From Chara braunii (lineage: Eukaryota > Streptophyta > Charophyceae > Charales > Characeae): a DNA stretch of 37,121 nt. Both the position numbers and the translations under genes were made by a program. Positions 22,035-31,184 of this stretch are shown one piece after another. The notes below the pieces were generated by a model. The model was given only the letters and a program-made list of their open reading frames with translations, did no database searches and was not told the origin of the DNA. The DNA is taken from NCBI GenBank assembly GCA_003427395.1, contig BFEA01000436.1, positions 200,339-237,459 of the forward strand, read 5' to 3'. Position 1 is the stretch's first letter. The number at the start of each line of letters is the position of its first letter.

Positions 22035-22326
22035 NNNNNNNNNNNNNNNNNNNNNNNNNNNNNNNNNNNNNNNNNNNNNNNNNNNNNNNNNNNNNNNNNN
22101 NNNNNNNNNNNNNNNNNNNNNNNNNNNNNNNNNNNNNNNNNNNNNNNNNNNNNNNNNNNNNNNNNNNNNNNNNNNNNNNNNNNNNNNNNNNNNNNNNNNN
22201 NNNNNNNNNNNNNNNNNNNNNNNNNNNNNNNNNNNNNNNNNNNNNNNNNNNNNNNNNNNNNNNNNNNNNNNNNNNNNNNNNNNNNNNNNNNNNNNNNNNN
22301 NNNNNNNNNNNNNNNNNNNNNNNNNN
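22035..22326. other. Assembly gap (292 N)
   Basis: A run of N bordered on the right by a pure (AC)n tract. The gap probably reflects collapse of the microsatellite. Nothing can be said about its content. Confidence 0.99.
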
Positions 22327-22408
<82 letters not shown>

Positions 22409-22435
22409 GCATACACACACAAACACACACACACA
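22327..22435. repeat. (AC)n microsatellite
   Basis: An almost pure AC run with a small GCGCAT interruption near 22406, starting directly at the N gap. Confidence 0.95.
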
Positions 22436-22504
22436 GGTCGACATCGTCGCAGTCGCAGTAGACGAAGAGACAAGACACTAAAGCGACGCTAAACAGTAGT
22501 GTCG

Positions 22505-24321
22505 TCATGATCTCTCGCGAATGGCATTCACTATCTCCATAGGGGCGTTGGACATAATTTTGTTCGCCTCATCCACCGCAGCATAATGTTTTGTCAGCAT
22601 TTCCACTTCGCTCTCAAGGATTTCGCACTGCCGTGACATCATAGAGCATTGCCGCTTGCTCGTGCTGTCCATCGTGCTTGCCATGAGCGCACCATGCTTG
22701 ACCTCGGCGACAACCTCAAAGGTTTGTTGCCACATGTTCTTCCTTTTCCTGACCCCTGCTCCTCGTCGACGAGCTCCCCTCCATCCTCACTGCCCATGGA
22801 TTTCCCTCTAGCCCCCGCGCCTACCGGTATCTGAACCCCCCCTAGCGGCCCCGTGTCCGCCAAATTCTTCGGGTGGATCGTGTGATCCCCATTCGTCTTG
22901 ACCTCCATCTCCCCGTACACGCTCCGGTCCGTAACGAACTTGAAGCCCTCTGATCTCCAGGCCGATGAAGCAAGCTTGAAGTAGTCCTTCCCACCGGAGA
23001 GGTGTTGAAACTTGTGAACCTTCTTGAATTGCTGCATCAAGTTGTCTCATTTCTTCCCGCAGTCGACGACCTTCCTCGTGACGCCCATCTTCTGCAACCT
23101 GGACCTCACGTCCTCCCACTTTCATTCCCTGGTCTTCATGCGCCCGAAATTGTGCCCAATGCCTGCGAAATACAGATCTTGATCCATTTTCCCCCTCACA
23201 AGTGCGATCGTGTCTCCGACGGACCAGAAATTTCAAGCGTCCTCGCCATCGCTCCCGCCTGTGTCGTCGTCCATTTTCTTGTTCTTCCGATTTCTCGGAG
23301 CAGAACCCTTCCTCCCAAGCGGCCTTATCTCAGTCAAATCATCGGAGTTGCAATCATTGTCACTGTCACCGTCGTCGAAGTCGAGGGGCTCCTGAACAAC
23401 CTCATCGTCACCTTCGTCGACGTGGAGCCATTGCACCCCTTTTGTTATTGTGTCCGTTTCAGCTTGACGCAAGGCCTGCCTGCACTTTGCCCACTACTGC
23501 TTGCTGTCGCGTTCTACGTGCGAAACTGCCACGGACTCGTCCTCTTGTCGCTGCCGTTCATGCGGAGTCCCGAATCTGCTTCGTGACGCAACTGATAAGC
23601 GCATCCATTATGGACGTTGATCCTCGCCGACTCCTCCTCTGCCATGCCTCGAGGACACATTTCGATTCCCGCCGCCCTCGCAAAGCGATTGAGGTAGGCC
23701 GATTTCTCGCGCCCCGCACGGACCAACCATCGTCTACTCCGCGCAATCCCCATCTAGGTGGGGATTTATGATGCGATTATGTGTCGCCGCTGCTCCGCTG
23801 CTGCTCGACAACTGGAAGCTAAGATCGACCGCTGCATTGCCATCGTCGTCGCACAGCCCCTCGTTCAGCAGTGAAGTGTAAGCCCACGGGGTCTCCGCCC
23901 GCCTGCCACCGCAGGACTGCGTCGCCGCCCAATCCTGTGTGGAACCACTTCCCAACGGCACAGTCGATGACCTGAAGTCTTCCCCCTCATCATCCGACGG
24001 CGGCGGAGGAATCTCATGCGAAGGCAGGTGAGCATAGAACGTCGGTTCGTACGCTTGCTTCGTTACAGACCCCGCAGTGCGTTGCGGATTGCTCGCTCTT
24101 GTTGTCGTGCCTGCCGGTCTGCCGTTGGTCAGTCCTTCCTGTCGCTGTTCTTGGGAGATCTCCTTTTGCCTGCCGCGGCAGGGAGCAGGCCGATGAAACA
24201 CACGTGGAAGAAGACAACGATGAGAAGCAGCACGACGACGAGGAGTAGCAGAGGCAGCTTGTGCAGCAGGTCGGCCATGTAAGGGCCGTGGAAAGGGCAG
24301 CAGCTCCACGTCAGTGGTCAA
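22505..24321 (-). pseudogene. Myb/SANT-like DNA-binding protein of the Harbinger element, broken
   Basis: In PIF/Harbinger elements a Myb/SANT-like partner binds the element ends and helps bring in the transposase. Reading the minus strand from 24321 there is a low-complexity N-terminal part, ETPWAYTSLLNEGLCDDD (about 23890), an acidic stretch with basic RKGSAPRNRKNKK (23472-23233), then the domain: FWSVGDTIALVRGKMDQDL, FGRMKTRE, KWEDVRSRLQKMGVTRKV, DNLMQQFKKVHKF and LSGGKDYFKL (23235-22975). DHTIHPKNLADTGPLGGV follows, and a helical tail ends at 22505. Two in-frame TGA codons (23122-23124 and 23047-23049) stand where the fold expects Trp (RE-W-KW and KK-W-DNL). A frameshift lies near 22735. 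No ATG is found at the upstream limit. Similarity to Chara proteins is from memory only. Confidence 0.75.
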
Positions 24322-24719
24322 CCGTCCAGCGAAGAAGTCCGTCGACAGAAGAAAAAGTGAGGGAAGATCTGTGCTCCGACGGCACGGCGACGTGCAAGGC
24401 GTGATGACAACCGACGAAAACGACGATCTTCCAAAATAAAAATGTCATCCTTGAACGCAGCGCCGGTGCGGATAAGCATTTGAATTTCCGACCGTTGTCG
24501 ACGATCGCCCAGCGCAGCAGACCGCATTACACCGGCCGGCGACGCCCGATTCGACGGACGGAGGCCTCACGTGGACGGTGACCGTTTGGAGCCGTTGGGG
24601 TGCGGCCCAGGCGGTGGAGGGCAGAGATGTCCGTGCTCCCGTTCGGTGGACCACGTCTTGACCACCCTCAAACCGAAACTGTGTGTCGACGCATGCCTTC
24701 GCCGCTCCGAATTTCGTGC

Positions 24720-24908
24720 TTCCTTGTGCTCCGAGGGTCCTCAGGAGGTCCCTAGGGGATTAGGAGAAATTGGCTGTAGCCCCAAGGACGCCACAAGGAA
24801 ATTTCCTTGTGCTCTTTTCACTTTTTTTTCACAAATCGTGTCCGAGGACAGGTGGAACGAGCACTTCCTTGTTTATTTTGGGTCCCCAAGGAGTGTCTAA
24901 CGAGGCCC
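24720..24908 (-). repeat. Harbinger right terminal inverted repeat region
   Basis: Read inward from 24908 this end has GGGCCTCGTTAGACACTCC, a TTCCTTGT half-site (24865-24872), the 20-base palindrome CACAAGGAAATTTCCTTGTG (24792-24811), gggacctcc and another TTCCTTGTG (24720-24728). The order mirrors the left end once the nested insertion is removed. Confidence 0.7.
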
Positions 24909-24914
24909 TTAGTT

Positions 24915-25003
24915 CCTGAATCTGGACGTGTTTTAAGCAGCGATGCAGAAAAGCTGTTCAATCTCGAATTTCTGCACTTTCCAGGAACACGTCTAGATTC
25001 AGG
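24915..25003. repeat. 89-bp hairpin (small fold-back)
   Basis: CCTGAATCTGGACGTGTT (24915-24932) pairs with AACACGTCTAGATTCAGG (24986-25003) with one mismatch. An inner stem, TGCAGAAA (24944-24951) with TTTCTGCA (24969-24976), closes a 17-base loop. It begins four bases after the proposed TTA target duplication. It may be a small MITE remnant or a transcribed hairpin. Confidence 0.75.
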
Positions 25004-25344
25004 CGTTCAATCCAATCCATGTTGCTAGTGGGACCTCTCCCCAGCACAACCCAAACCTAAGTATCAACGCAAACCTAAGTATTGTAAGCAAAAAGGAACC
25101 TTGAGTCAAACACATTCCAATTATCCTTCCGCATTTGACTTTTTTTTGCTTTTTCTTTTCGGTGTCTTTTGTCTATCTCTGTCTGTCTCCTTGGCTGTAG
25201 GGGGCATTCTACTTTTCTCTGTGTAGGAAATTATACCCTTGCACGGTGAACAGGGACAAGCCAGGAGCAAATTGCCTTCCTCCGAGCCCTCATCTGTAAA
25301 TCAGAAATTGCCACATTGCCCCCAAGCTTGTATATCCTTCTTCC

Positions 25345-25490
25345 AAGGGCATGCATTACACAATGCATGTGCAACGCATGTGCAATGCAGGTCCACGAGC
25401 AGTGCATGTCCACGTGCAACACGTGCAATGCATGTCTATGTGCAATGCATGACCATGTGCAATGCATGCCCACATGCAGTGCAGCACCTG
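25345..25490. repeat. Degenerate tandem array of gtgcaatgcatg
   Basis: About ten irregular copies of a 12-18 base unit built on gtgcaatgcatg. The surrounding 25004-25610 sequence shows no gene. Confidence 0.8.
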
Positions 25491-25630
25491 CAATCTGAAA
25501 TAACAATCTTTTGGCCTATATTCTCATGCCATCAGAGGTTTCTTTTTATCCCTTCAATTTTTTTCTGTTTTTCAAGGAATGACGAATCTTCTTCTTCGGC
25601 TTCTTCTTCTTTTTTTTTTTTTTTTCCCAA

Positions 25631-26015
25631 AGGGCAATGGCCTTGAGGTATTATCATCGGACTAACCAGCCCAGGTAAATTCAATCTTGTGTCTAATCTG
25701 ACATGGGGGGTGGACTTTTCAGCCAGGGTGGCCTTATTGCCTTCAGGGAACCCCCACATTGGGGGACGCCGGCCAGGGGACAGCCGGTAGCAGAGGGACC
25801 GAGCATCATCTGAGTGGCCAGTCGCTGTGACTCCCCGATTATCCCTCCCCCTATGAACATCAGCAGAGACTGCTTTTTAATGCCAATTGGGGACCAATGG
25901 GGTATCTCTAGGTGGCGGGTGCCAAGCATGCTAGGCTGCTGGATACGAATCTTCATTGAACCCACCAGCACAGTGGCTGGTTAGTCCGATGATAATACCT
26001 CAAGGCGATTGCCCT
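25631..26015. mobile_element. 385-bp fold-back element with 41-bp inverted ends and SINE-like core
   Basis: The left arm 25631-25671 (agggcaatggccttgaggta...) and right arm 25975-26015 are inverted copies with one mismatch in 41. A T tract lies just outside the left arm and an A tract outside the right one. The core (ccggccaggggaca, aatgccaattgg, ggtgccaagcatgc, tcattgaacccacc) resembles the SINE at 31185-31484 in the same orientation. It is either a MITE that absorbed SINE sequence or two inverted SINE ends. Confidence 0.75.
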
Positions 26016-26283
26016 AAAAAAAGAAAAAAAAAGAAAAATCTCTCTCTCTCTTTTTATTATTATTATTATTCTCTCATCTATTTCATCTTTCTTGGTACCT
26101 TTGCAGTATAAGCTGGGAAACGGGCAGGCCCTAGGCTTTCCAACTTCATCCGTTTTTTTCATTTCCCCGTGTCGTCCTCGGGATCCTCTACGTCACATGC
26201 ATGCGGCATCATGCCCCAAGACCCTTGTCTCCTTCCTTGACAATTGACTCTCCCGCCCTCTTCTTTTTTTAGCCCATCTCCCC

Positions 26284-26285
<2 letters not shown>

Positions 26286-26344
<59 letters not shown>
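26286..26344. repeat. (GA)n microsatellite
   Basis: A pure GA run of about 59 bases in otherwise non-coding DNA. Confidence 0.95.
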
Positions 26345-26346
<2 letters not shown>

Positions 26347-26526
26347 CCCGCCGAATCTTCTTGATATGCTTGAACTTGTCTATTAGTGTGTGCTAGCAGG
26401 TGGCACGTGTCCATTTGTGGACTGTGTGCATATCACGTTTTTTCTTTTCTTTTTTCTTTTCTTTTAACTATGCTATATTCTTCTCTCAAATCTTCCATCA
26501 TCTTTCAAATTCTTTCAACTCACCTT

Positions 26527-26790
26527 CACTACCTACCTACCACTTACTCCTAAGGCTTAGACAGGGGACCCCTGCAAACATAACTTAGTTGTCTCCCTCC
26601 AGCCATCAGAGGGGATGCATGTTGCTCCTCCCCCCCCCCAAGCTGGGGCCACCGGTGGGGGTCCCGCTAACGCAAAGACCAAGCATTTTGCCAGTAGCCG
26701 CGCCTCCCTTGTCATAATCTCCCACCCCCAACCGAATACAGCACTGTCTAAGGCCAACATTCTCCCACACACCACATACAACCCACTCAC
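26527..26790 (+). repeat. Dispersed repeat family with CTACCACTACTCCTAA start (copy 2)
   Basis: It matches copies at 11705 and 31485 at its start (acctaccacttactcctaag, gacaggggacccctgcaa) and at ggggccaccggtgggggtcc, ctaacgcaaagacc and the cgcctccct end. The middle segment differs. Confidence 0.7.
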
Positions 26791-26888
26791 GCTCACACTC
26801 ACACCCGTGTTGGACAAGGACCCTGCTAATACCGATCAGAGGTATCAAGCGGACTATCACCGCTGGTTGGCACTAAGTGCGTGGCAGG

Positions 26889-27037
26889 CGGCTGTGGGGC
26901 TCGAACCCACAACCTCCTTTTTTTTTTTTTTTTTTTTTTTTTTTNTTTTCAAGTCCAGGGTGTTGTAGAGGTCGGTTTCTCGACCCACGACCGAACGCCA
27001 CTTGTGTGCCTAACCAATTGAGCTAGGCCGCTGGAAT
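26889..27037 (-). mobile_element. tRNA-derived SINE remnants around an A tract
   Basis: On the minus strand, TAGCTCAATTGG (27025-27014) fits the Pol III A box and GGGTCGAGAAACC (26986-26974) a degraded B box. After an A tract (containing an N at 26945) comes a perfect tRNA T-arm, GTGGG-TTCGAGC-CCCAC (26910-26894), followed by gccgcc, which could pair with the gcggc at the upstream start. It is therefore either a tRNA-like unit split by an A-tailed insertion or two SINE fragments side by side. Confidence 0.6.
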
Positions 27038-27074
27038 TTTTTTTTTTTTTTTTTAAAGCTGCCCTCTCCTTATT

Positions 27075-27155
27075 GGGGGACAGCCATATATTATTCTCTC
27101 ACCTCACATATTTTTAACTGGCGTTCTGCCATGTCATGGAACACATCTTTCTTTT
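27075..27155 (+). repeat. Dispersed repeat, second copy of 11621-11704
   Basis: It carries ggggacagccatat, tctcacctcacatat and aactggcgttctgccatg in the same order. Pyrimidine-rich sequence follows instead of the repeat found after the first copy. Confidence 0.75.
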
Positions 27156-27232
27156 TTTTCTTCTCTCAATTTCGCCCCTCTTTTTTTCTTTTTCATTTCA
27201 TTTCTTTTCTCTTTTTTTTTTGTTCTTTTTTT

Positions 27233-27348
27233 TTTTTTAACCCTCTCGTGCTAGTGGTGCTGGTAAAAGCAGACACCGCTAGCACCTGTAGAGAGGCTCT
27301 ATCTATTGGTGGGAAGCGTCACCTGCTGGAAATCGGGTCCAGCGTCCC
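27233..27348 (-). mobile_element. Two-hairpin short module (copy 4)
   Basis: On the minus strand it starts gggacgctggacccgatttc. Hairpin 1, GCTGGA/TCCAGC, is at 27325-27343. The second stem lies in ctagcggtgtctgc...cagcaccactagc, and the unit ends in an A tract (27227-27239 as T on +). Confidence 0.75.
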
Positions 27349-27413
27349 TTATGCAGGATAACTCAGAGGTGAATCAGAGGAGAAAACAGTCTGGAAAGGT
27401 ATCTAAACAAAGC

Positions 27414-27958
27414 CTGCCAGCATTGATTACTCTGGTTGTGGCATTGACGTCCCTTTTTTTTTTTTTTTTTTTAAAAATACCCCCATCAGTGTTAGTGGTG
27501 CTGATAAGAGCAGACACCACTAGCACCTGGGGAGAGGCTCCATCTATTGGTGGGGAGCATCACCTGCTGGAAAACGGGTCCAGCGTCCCATATACAGACT
27601 GAAATTAGAATACATCCGAAAAACAATGTGGGAGGTTCCTGCCAGCATTGATTACCCTGAAATCCGGGGGATTGACTGAGCAGGACGAAAAAAGAAGGGG
27701 GACCTATTCGCCCTGAACCCGGCGCCAGATCCCTGCTGCTACGCACTAGTTCCTCCCTCCCCCGATCTGACTATATCTGCTGAATAGTGTGGACGTATCT
27801 GTTGGAAGACGGGAAAACCCTGGGGATTGGCTGAGTAGAAAAACCCTGGGGATTGGCTGAGTAGATTACTCCTTTTTTTTTTTGGAAGATACTAGGAAAC
27901 AGACTGACGCCTGCCAGCATTGATTGCTCTGGAGTCCAGAGGATTGACTGAGCAGGTT
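27414..27958. repeat. Triplicated segment with cctgccagcattgatt, plus a 26-bp duplication
   Basis: cctgccagcattgatt occurs near 27414, 27637 and 27912, the last two followed by ggattgactgagcagg; gcgccagat recurs at about 27722 and 28002. Between them aaaaccctggggattggctg occurs at 27814 and again at 27840 (26-bp period). No gene is seen from 27590 to 28385 apart from these repeats. Confidence 0.7.
27461..27589 (-). mobile_element. Two-hairpin short module (copy 5)
   Basis: Same architecture, with hairpin 1 at 27566-27584 and a strong second stem, GTGCTAGTGGTG paired with CACCACTAACAC (one G-T pair). It ends in an A tract at about 27457-27472 (T on +). Confidence 0.75.
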
Positions 27959-28193
27959 ACCGGGAGACAAAGGGGGGGGAGGACCTCTTCACCCTGTATC
28001 GGGCGCCAGATACCTACAATTCCGCTCAAGTTCCTCCCTCTCCCGGTCATGCGACCAACCTCTTCTTCCTTCTTGCCTCATGGCTTGACCAGGGTTAGAA
28101 AGAGAGTCACCGGGGGGCACCGGTGTGCTCTTCTTCTCTTCCCTTGTCCATGCCGAGCTAGTGTTATCCTTCTGGTGCCCTCATGCAATTTGT

Positions 28194-28217
28194 GCTGAGA
28201 AACGGGCTCAGCATCCC
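28194..28217 (-). repeat. Divergent copy of hairpin 1 of the two-hairpin module
   Basis: The minus strand reads gggatGCTGAG-CCCGTTT-CTCAGC. Loop and outer pairs equal those of the module, but stem positions 5 and 6 differ on both sides and still pair. It lies 219 bases after the ORF2 stop of LINE copy 3 on the same strand. Confidence 0.6.
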
Positions 28218-28399
28218 ATCTGAGAAAAGGACAGTTGTGAGAAAAGGGCCGTTGTTGGAAGACTGATAAAACCTCTTTTTTTGGTCTTTTACCCTCCAAG
28301 TCTTGACTATCCCACCCATTCTTCGATTGCTTGGTGGTGGGGCGGAAACGGGTCCGCAAACTCTCCTGCCGTGCGGAGAGGGACATCTGGGCTAATCGC

Positions 28400-28503
28400 A
28401 GTCCAGTCTTTAAAAGCCAGGTGGTAGTCCAGTCTTTAAAAGCCAGGTGGTAGTCCAGTCTTTAAAAGCCAGGTGGTAGTCCAGTCTTTAAAAGCTAGGT
28501 GGT
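28400..28503. repeat. 26-bp tandem repeat, four copies, at the ORF2 3' end
   Basis: agtccagtctttaaaagcca plus ggtggt repeats at 28400, 28426, 28452 and 28478. On the minus strand it encodes the last ORF2 residues (AFKDWTTTWLLKTG). As 26 is not divisible by 3, each copy shifts the frame. Confidence 0.9.
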
Positions 28504-30540
28504 AGTCCCCGGGGGGCTTTGCTCCCATAGGCTCATCTTCCCTTTGATTCTGGTTTTCCCATGGACCAGACCATATCACCTCTGTTACCCATCCCTCCCA
28601 ATCACCGCCCAGCCATTCTTGGCTAAACTTCTTGATTGTCTTTAGAATGTCTTTTGATTGGTGGTGAGAGTCTAATGTCTGTTTTGTTACTGCCCACTGT
28701 CGGGACAGTTCCAATTGAAGCTGCTGTTTGAGATATTCCTTTCTCTCTTCCCCATCCACCAACACCTTCTCCATGGCCAGGGCACATCATTGCCACCGTA
28801 TAACCCATAGGATCACTCTTCTTCCCAGGTGGAACATGTTCCATGCAAAGGTCTGGTTTTGGAGGACTGGACAGTATCCAAGCAAAATCGCCCTCCATTC
28901 CCATGGCCATGCGTGTCTTGGGACTAGCTGCCGCCATACTCTCTCCCACCATCTCCATGTCGCTACTGCTACTGGGCATTGGAGAAAAATGTGCTCTATT
29001 GTTTCTTCACTTTTCCGTACTGGGAAGGTCAAGACTCAAAAGGCACTGGGGCCAGGAAGGGAGAGCCCGCCCTTGCTGTTCTAATTGAGTGTGATCGATC
29101 AGCCAGCTGTTGGTGGGGAGACAGTGATGCACAATTTGCCATTGTAAGGATGTGATATTGGTCGGCCCGCATTTGCAGTCTCTGAGCCATCTAATGGGCG
29201 CCAGGAGCTCTTTGTCTATGTTTAGATGCCGCTGCCGGCGCTCCTGGACAGTATCTCTCAAAACTTTTCTGACTCCGAGCTTCCGGTAGGAAGTTTTGAC
29301 AGTCAGATTGCAGAGGGGCAGAGGTTTTAGCTCGCGTGCCCTGGGGTGTGCGGGCAGGTTCCACACGCACTCTGTCGGGTCCAGAGGGAGCATACTTACC
29401 GGTATCTCAGTTCTGAAAGCTCGTTTCCTTTCCCCTTCGCCATAGACTCTCACTCTGTACAACTGGTCTTCGGAGGTCCATACGAAGGGATCTCTGTTAC
29501 CCGTTAGCCGCCCATCTTTTCCAACACTGTACCCCTCAACCAGTACATCTTCTGGTCTCACCCAGTGTACGACCCCTACTCGATTCGCAGAGTCCTTGGT
29601 GGACACCCAGTCCCCCTCTTGCACAGATAGGGAGTCAGGCCACAGGGAAGGCTTCCAGCCTCCAGGAGTTCCTCCAGTGTTGTTTCAGGATTATGGAAAT
29701 AGCGGAGATTCTCTCTCATTTGTTCCGGTGTTTTCCAATTTCTTCTGGGTTCATCCCATAGGTCCCCCACCCGGGTGATCCCGTTCTTGACCCATCCTTT
29801 CCATGGGGAATCCGAACTGCAAAAGATTTTACTGTGTGAATTTGTGATCCACCGGTTCCCAAAAAGGGGCTGTCTTGCCATCTCTTCCCAACGCTCTGGG
29901 GCTGGGCGATCTGGGGGGGGGAGTTTTCTCCAGATATTGATTAATCGAGGCCACAGAGCTACCCGTGCCCCCCCCCTTGGGAGTCTCCTCGGGACATTCC
30001 AATATCTGTCGTCTAACCACCTCAGCGGGTCTATGTCTGGAGGAGATTGCGGGGCAAGATGTGCGATCTGTCTCATAGCCAGCGGTTTCCACTGCAGGGA
30101 TAATTCAAAAATCAGGCGCACGAACCATAACAGGCTCAATGCCTGTATCTGCGTGGGAGGATCTAGTATACCTACTCCACCCTCGACTTTGGGCTGGACC
30201 ACTGAGTCTCATGCCACTCTGCTCATGGCTTTGGTATTCTCACTATCTCCTCTCCACAATTATGCTGCCACTTTTCACTTGAGAGTTTTCTGGGCCGCTT
30301 CACTGATCGGCCATAGGACAGACTTATACCATACTGTAGCTAGAACCACGTTGTTGATTACCAGGCACGTAAGAAGAGTTTTCTGAAGAAGCACATGAGT
30401 GTGGGGCAAACATTTTATCCCTTGATATGACCAGGAATTCAGGAGGAGCCACGGGGGGGTACCAGTGGGATCTCCTTCCGTCTCCCTGGCCCTCACCTAA
30501 ATCCACCGATCCTTTGCACTCCAGACGCCATACCCAATGT
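28436..30540 (-). pseudogene. LINE ORF2 fragment, end of reverse transcriptase to C-terminus (LINE copy 3)
   Basis: Reading leftward from about 30540 the protein starts inside the reverse transcriptase (LVINNVVLATVWYKSVLWP, about 30360), passes VQPKVEGGVGILDP (30200), RWLDDRYWNVP, SPWKGWVKNGI (29780), then LQWQIVHHCLPTNSWL (29145) and EETIEHIFLQCPVAVATWRW (29010) of the zf-RVT domain, and ends FSQEWLGGDWEGW (28615) with a stop at 28436. Frames change near 29600, 29020 and 28780. The 5' part, including the endonuclease and the catalytic reverse transcriptase core, is absent, as is usual for 5'-truncated LINEs. At SPWKGW it keeps the tryptophan that is a TGA in copy 1. Confidence 0.8.
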
Positions 30541-30720
30541 CTTCCTGCTTCTACAAGAATCCCTGCCAGACTAGATCAGGTCGCTAAACTGGAGCCGAAT
30601 TTGAATAATGATTAGGAACATGTTTAGGCACAATGTCGTTTATTAAAGTCTGATCTCTAAAGACAGCGAGTTGGGGGGGAACAAATCAGGGAAGTCTTCT
30701 GCAGACCTGAGGGGGAAGTT
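30541..30720. other. Junction between two minus-strand LINE fragments
   Basis: About 180 bases without ORF or clear repeat. On the minus strand it follows the ORF2 stop of LINE copy 4 and could be that copy's 3' untranslated region. It has no two-hairpin module. Confidence 0.4.
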
Positions 30721-31166
30721 GGGGTCGATTGTCAGTCATTCCTTAATTCTAATCCCAGGGCATTGCTCTACTACCCTGTCCATCCTCCGGTCGTTCCTTC
30801 CCATCCCAGCCCCCTGACCAGCAGACCTCTGCCACCCACCCCTCCCTCTCCCCTCCCTCTCCCCTCCCAACCATTCTGTAGAGAACTGCACTATTCGCTT
30901 TGATATATCCTTAGACTTGTGAAGGGTGTCCAGTGTTTGTTTGACAACCTCCCACCGATGCATAAAAACTAGTTGAAAGTGGTGTTTGAATTGTTCTATT
31001 CGTTCTTCCCCTTCCACCCGGACCTGGTCCAGAGTAAGAGCACAGCGTTGCCACCATAAAATTCATAATATCGTTTTTCGACCGAGATGGAACATGTTCC
31101 AGACGAAAGAGTCCCATTGGAGAGGCGGGCAATGTCCCATGAGTATGGCCCGCCACTCCCACGACC
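30721..31166 (-). pseudogene. LINE ORF2 C-terminal fragment (LINE copy 4)
   Basis: The minus strand encodes WRAILMGHCPP and FVWNMFHLGRKTIL (about 31155-31070), then EERIEQFKHHFQLVFMHRW, KQTLDTLHKSKDISKRI and FSTEWLGGEREG (31010-30860). These align with LINE copy 3 (WRAILLGYCPV, FAWNMFHLGRR, KQTLDSHHQSKDILKTI, FSQEWLGGDWEG). A frame change lies near 31070. Only the last 150 or so codons remain; a stop follows at about 30736. Confidence 0.75.
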
Positions 31167-31184
31167 ACCTACCACTACTCCTAA
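31167..31184. repeat. Left target-site duplication of the SINE
   Basis: acctaccactactcctaa here and acctaccaccactcctaa at 31485-31502 differ at one of 18 positions and flank the SINE exactly. Confidence 0.75.

Larger units (their letters stand above)
12844..24908 (+). mobile_element. PIF/Harbinger-type DNA transposon, about 12 kb with nested insertions
   Basis: The left end (12844) reads AGGCCTCATTAGACACTCC and the right end, reverse-complemented from 24908, GGGCCTCGTTAGACACTCC. The first 24 bases match at 21 positions, and all three differences are A/G. Both ends are bordered by TTA (12841-12843 and 24909-24911), the usual Harbinger target duplication. Both ends carry the 20-base palindrome CACAAGGAAATTTCCTTGTG. 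Inside are a DDE_Tnp_4 transposase (+) and a Myb/SANT-like gene (-), the gene pair typical of this superfamily. Without the 2.3-kb and 1.2-kb insertions the element would be about 8.5 kb. That both ends belong to one element is an inference from terminal similarity and content. Confidence 0.7.
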
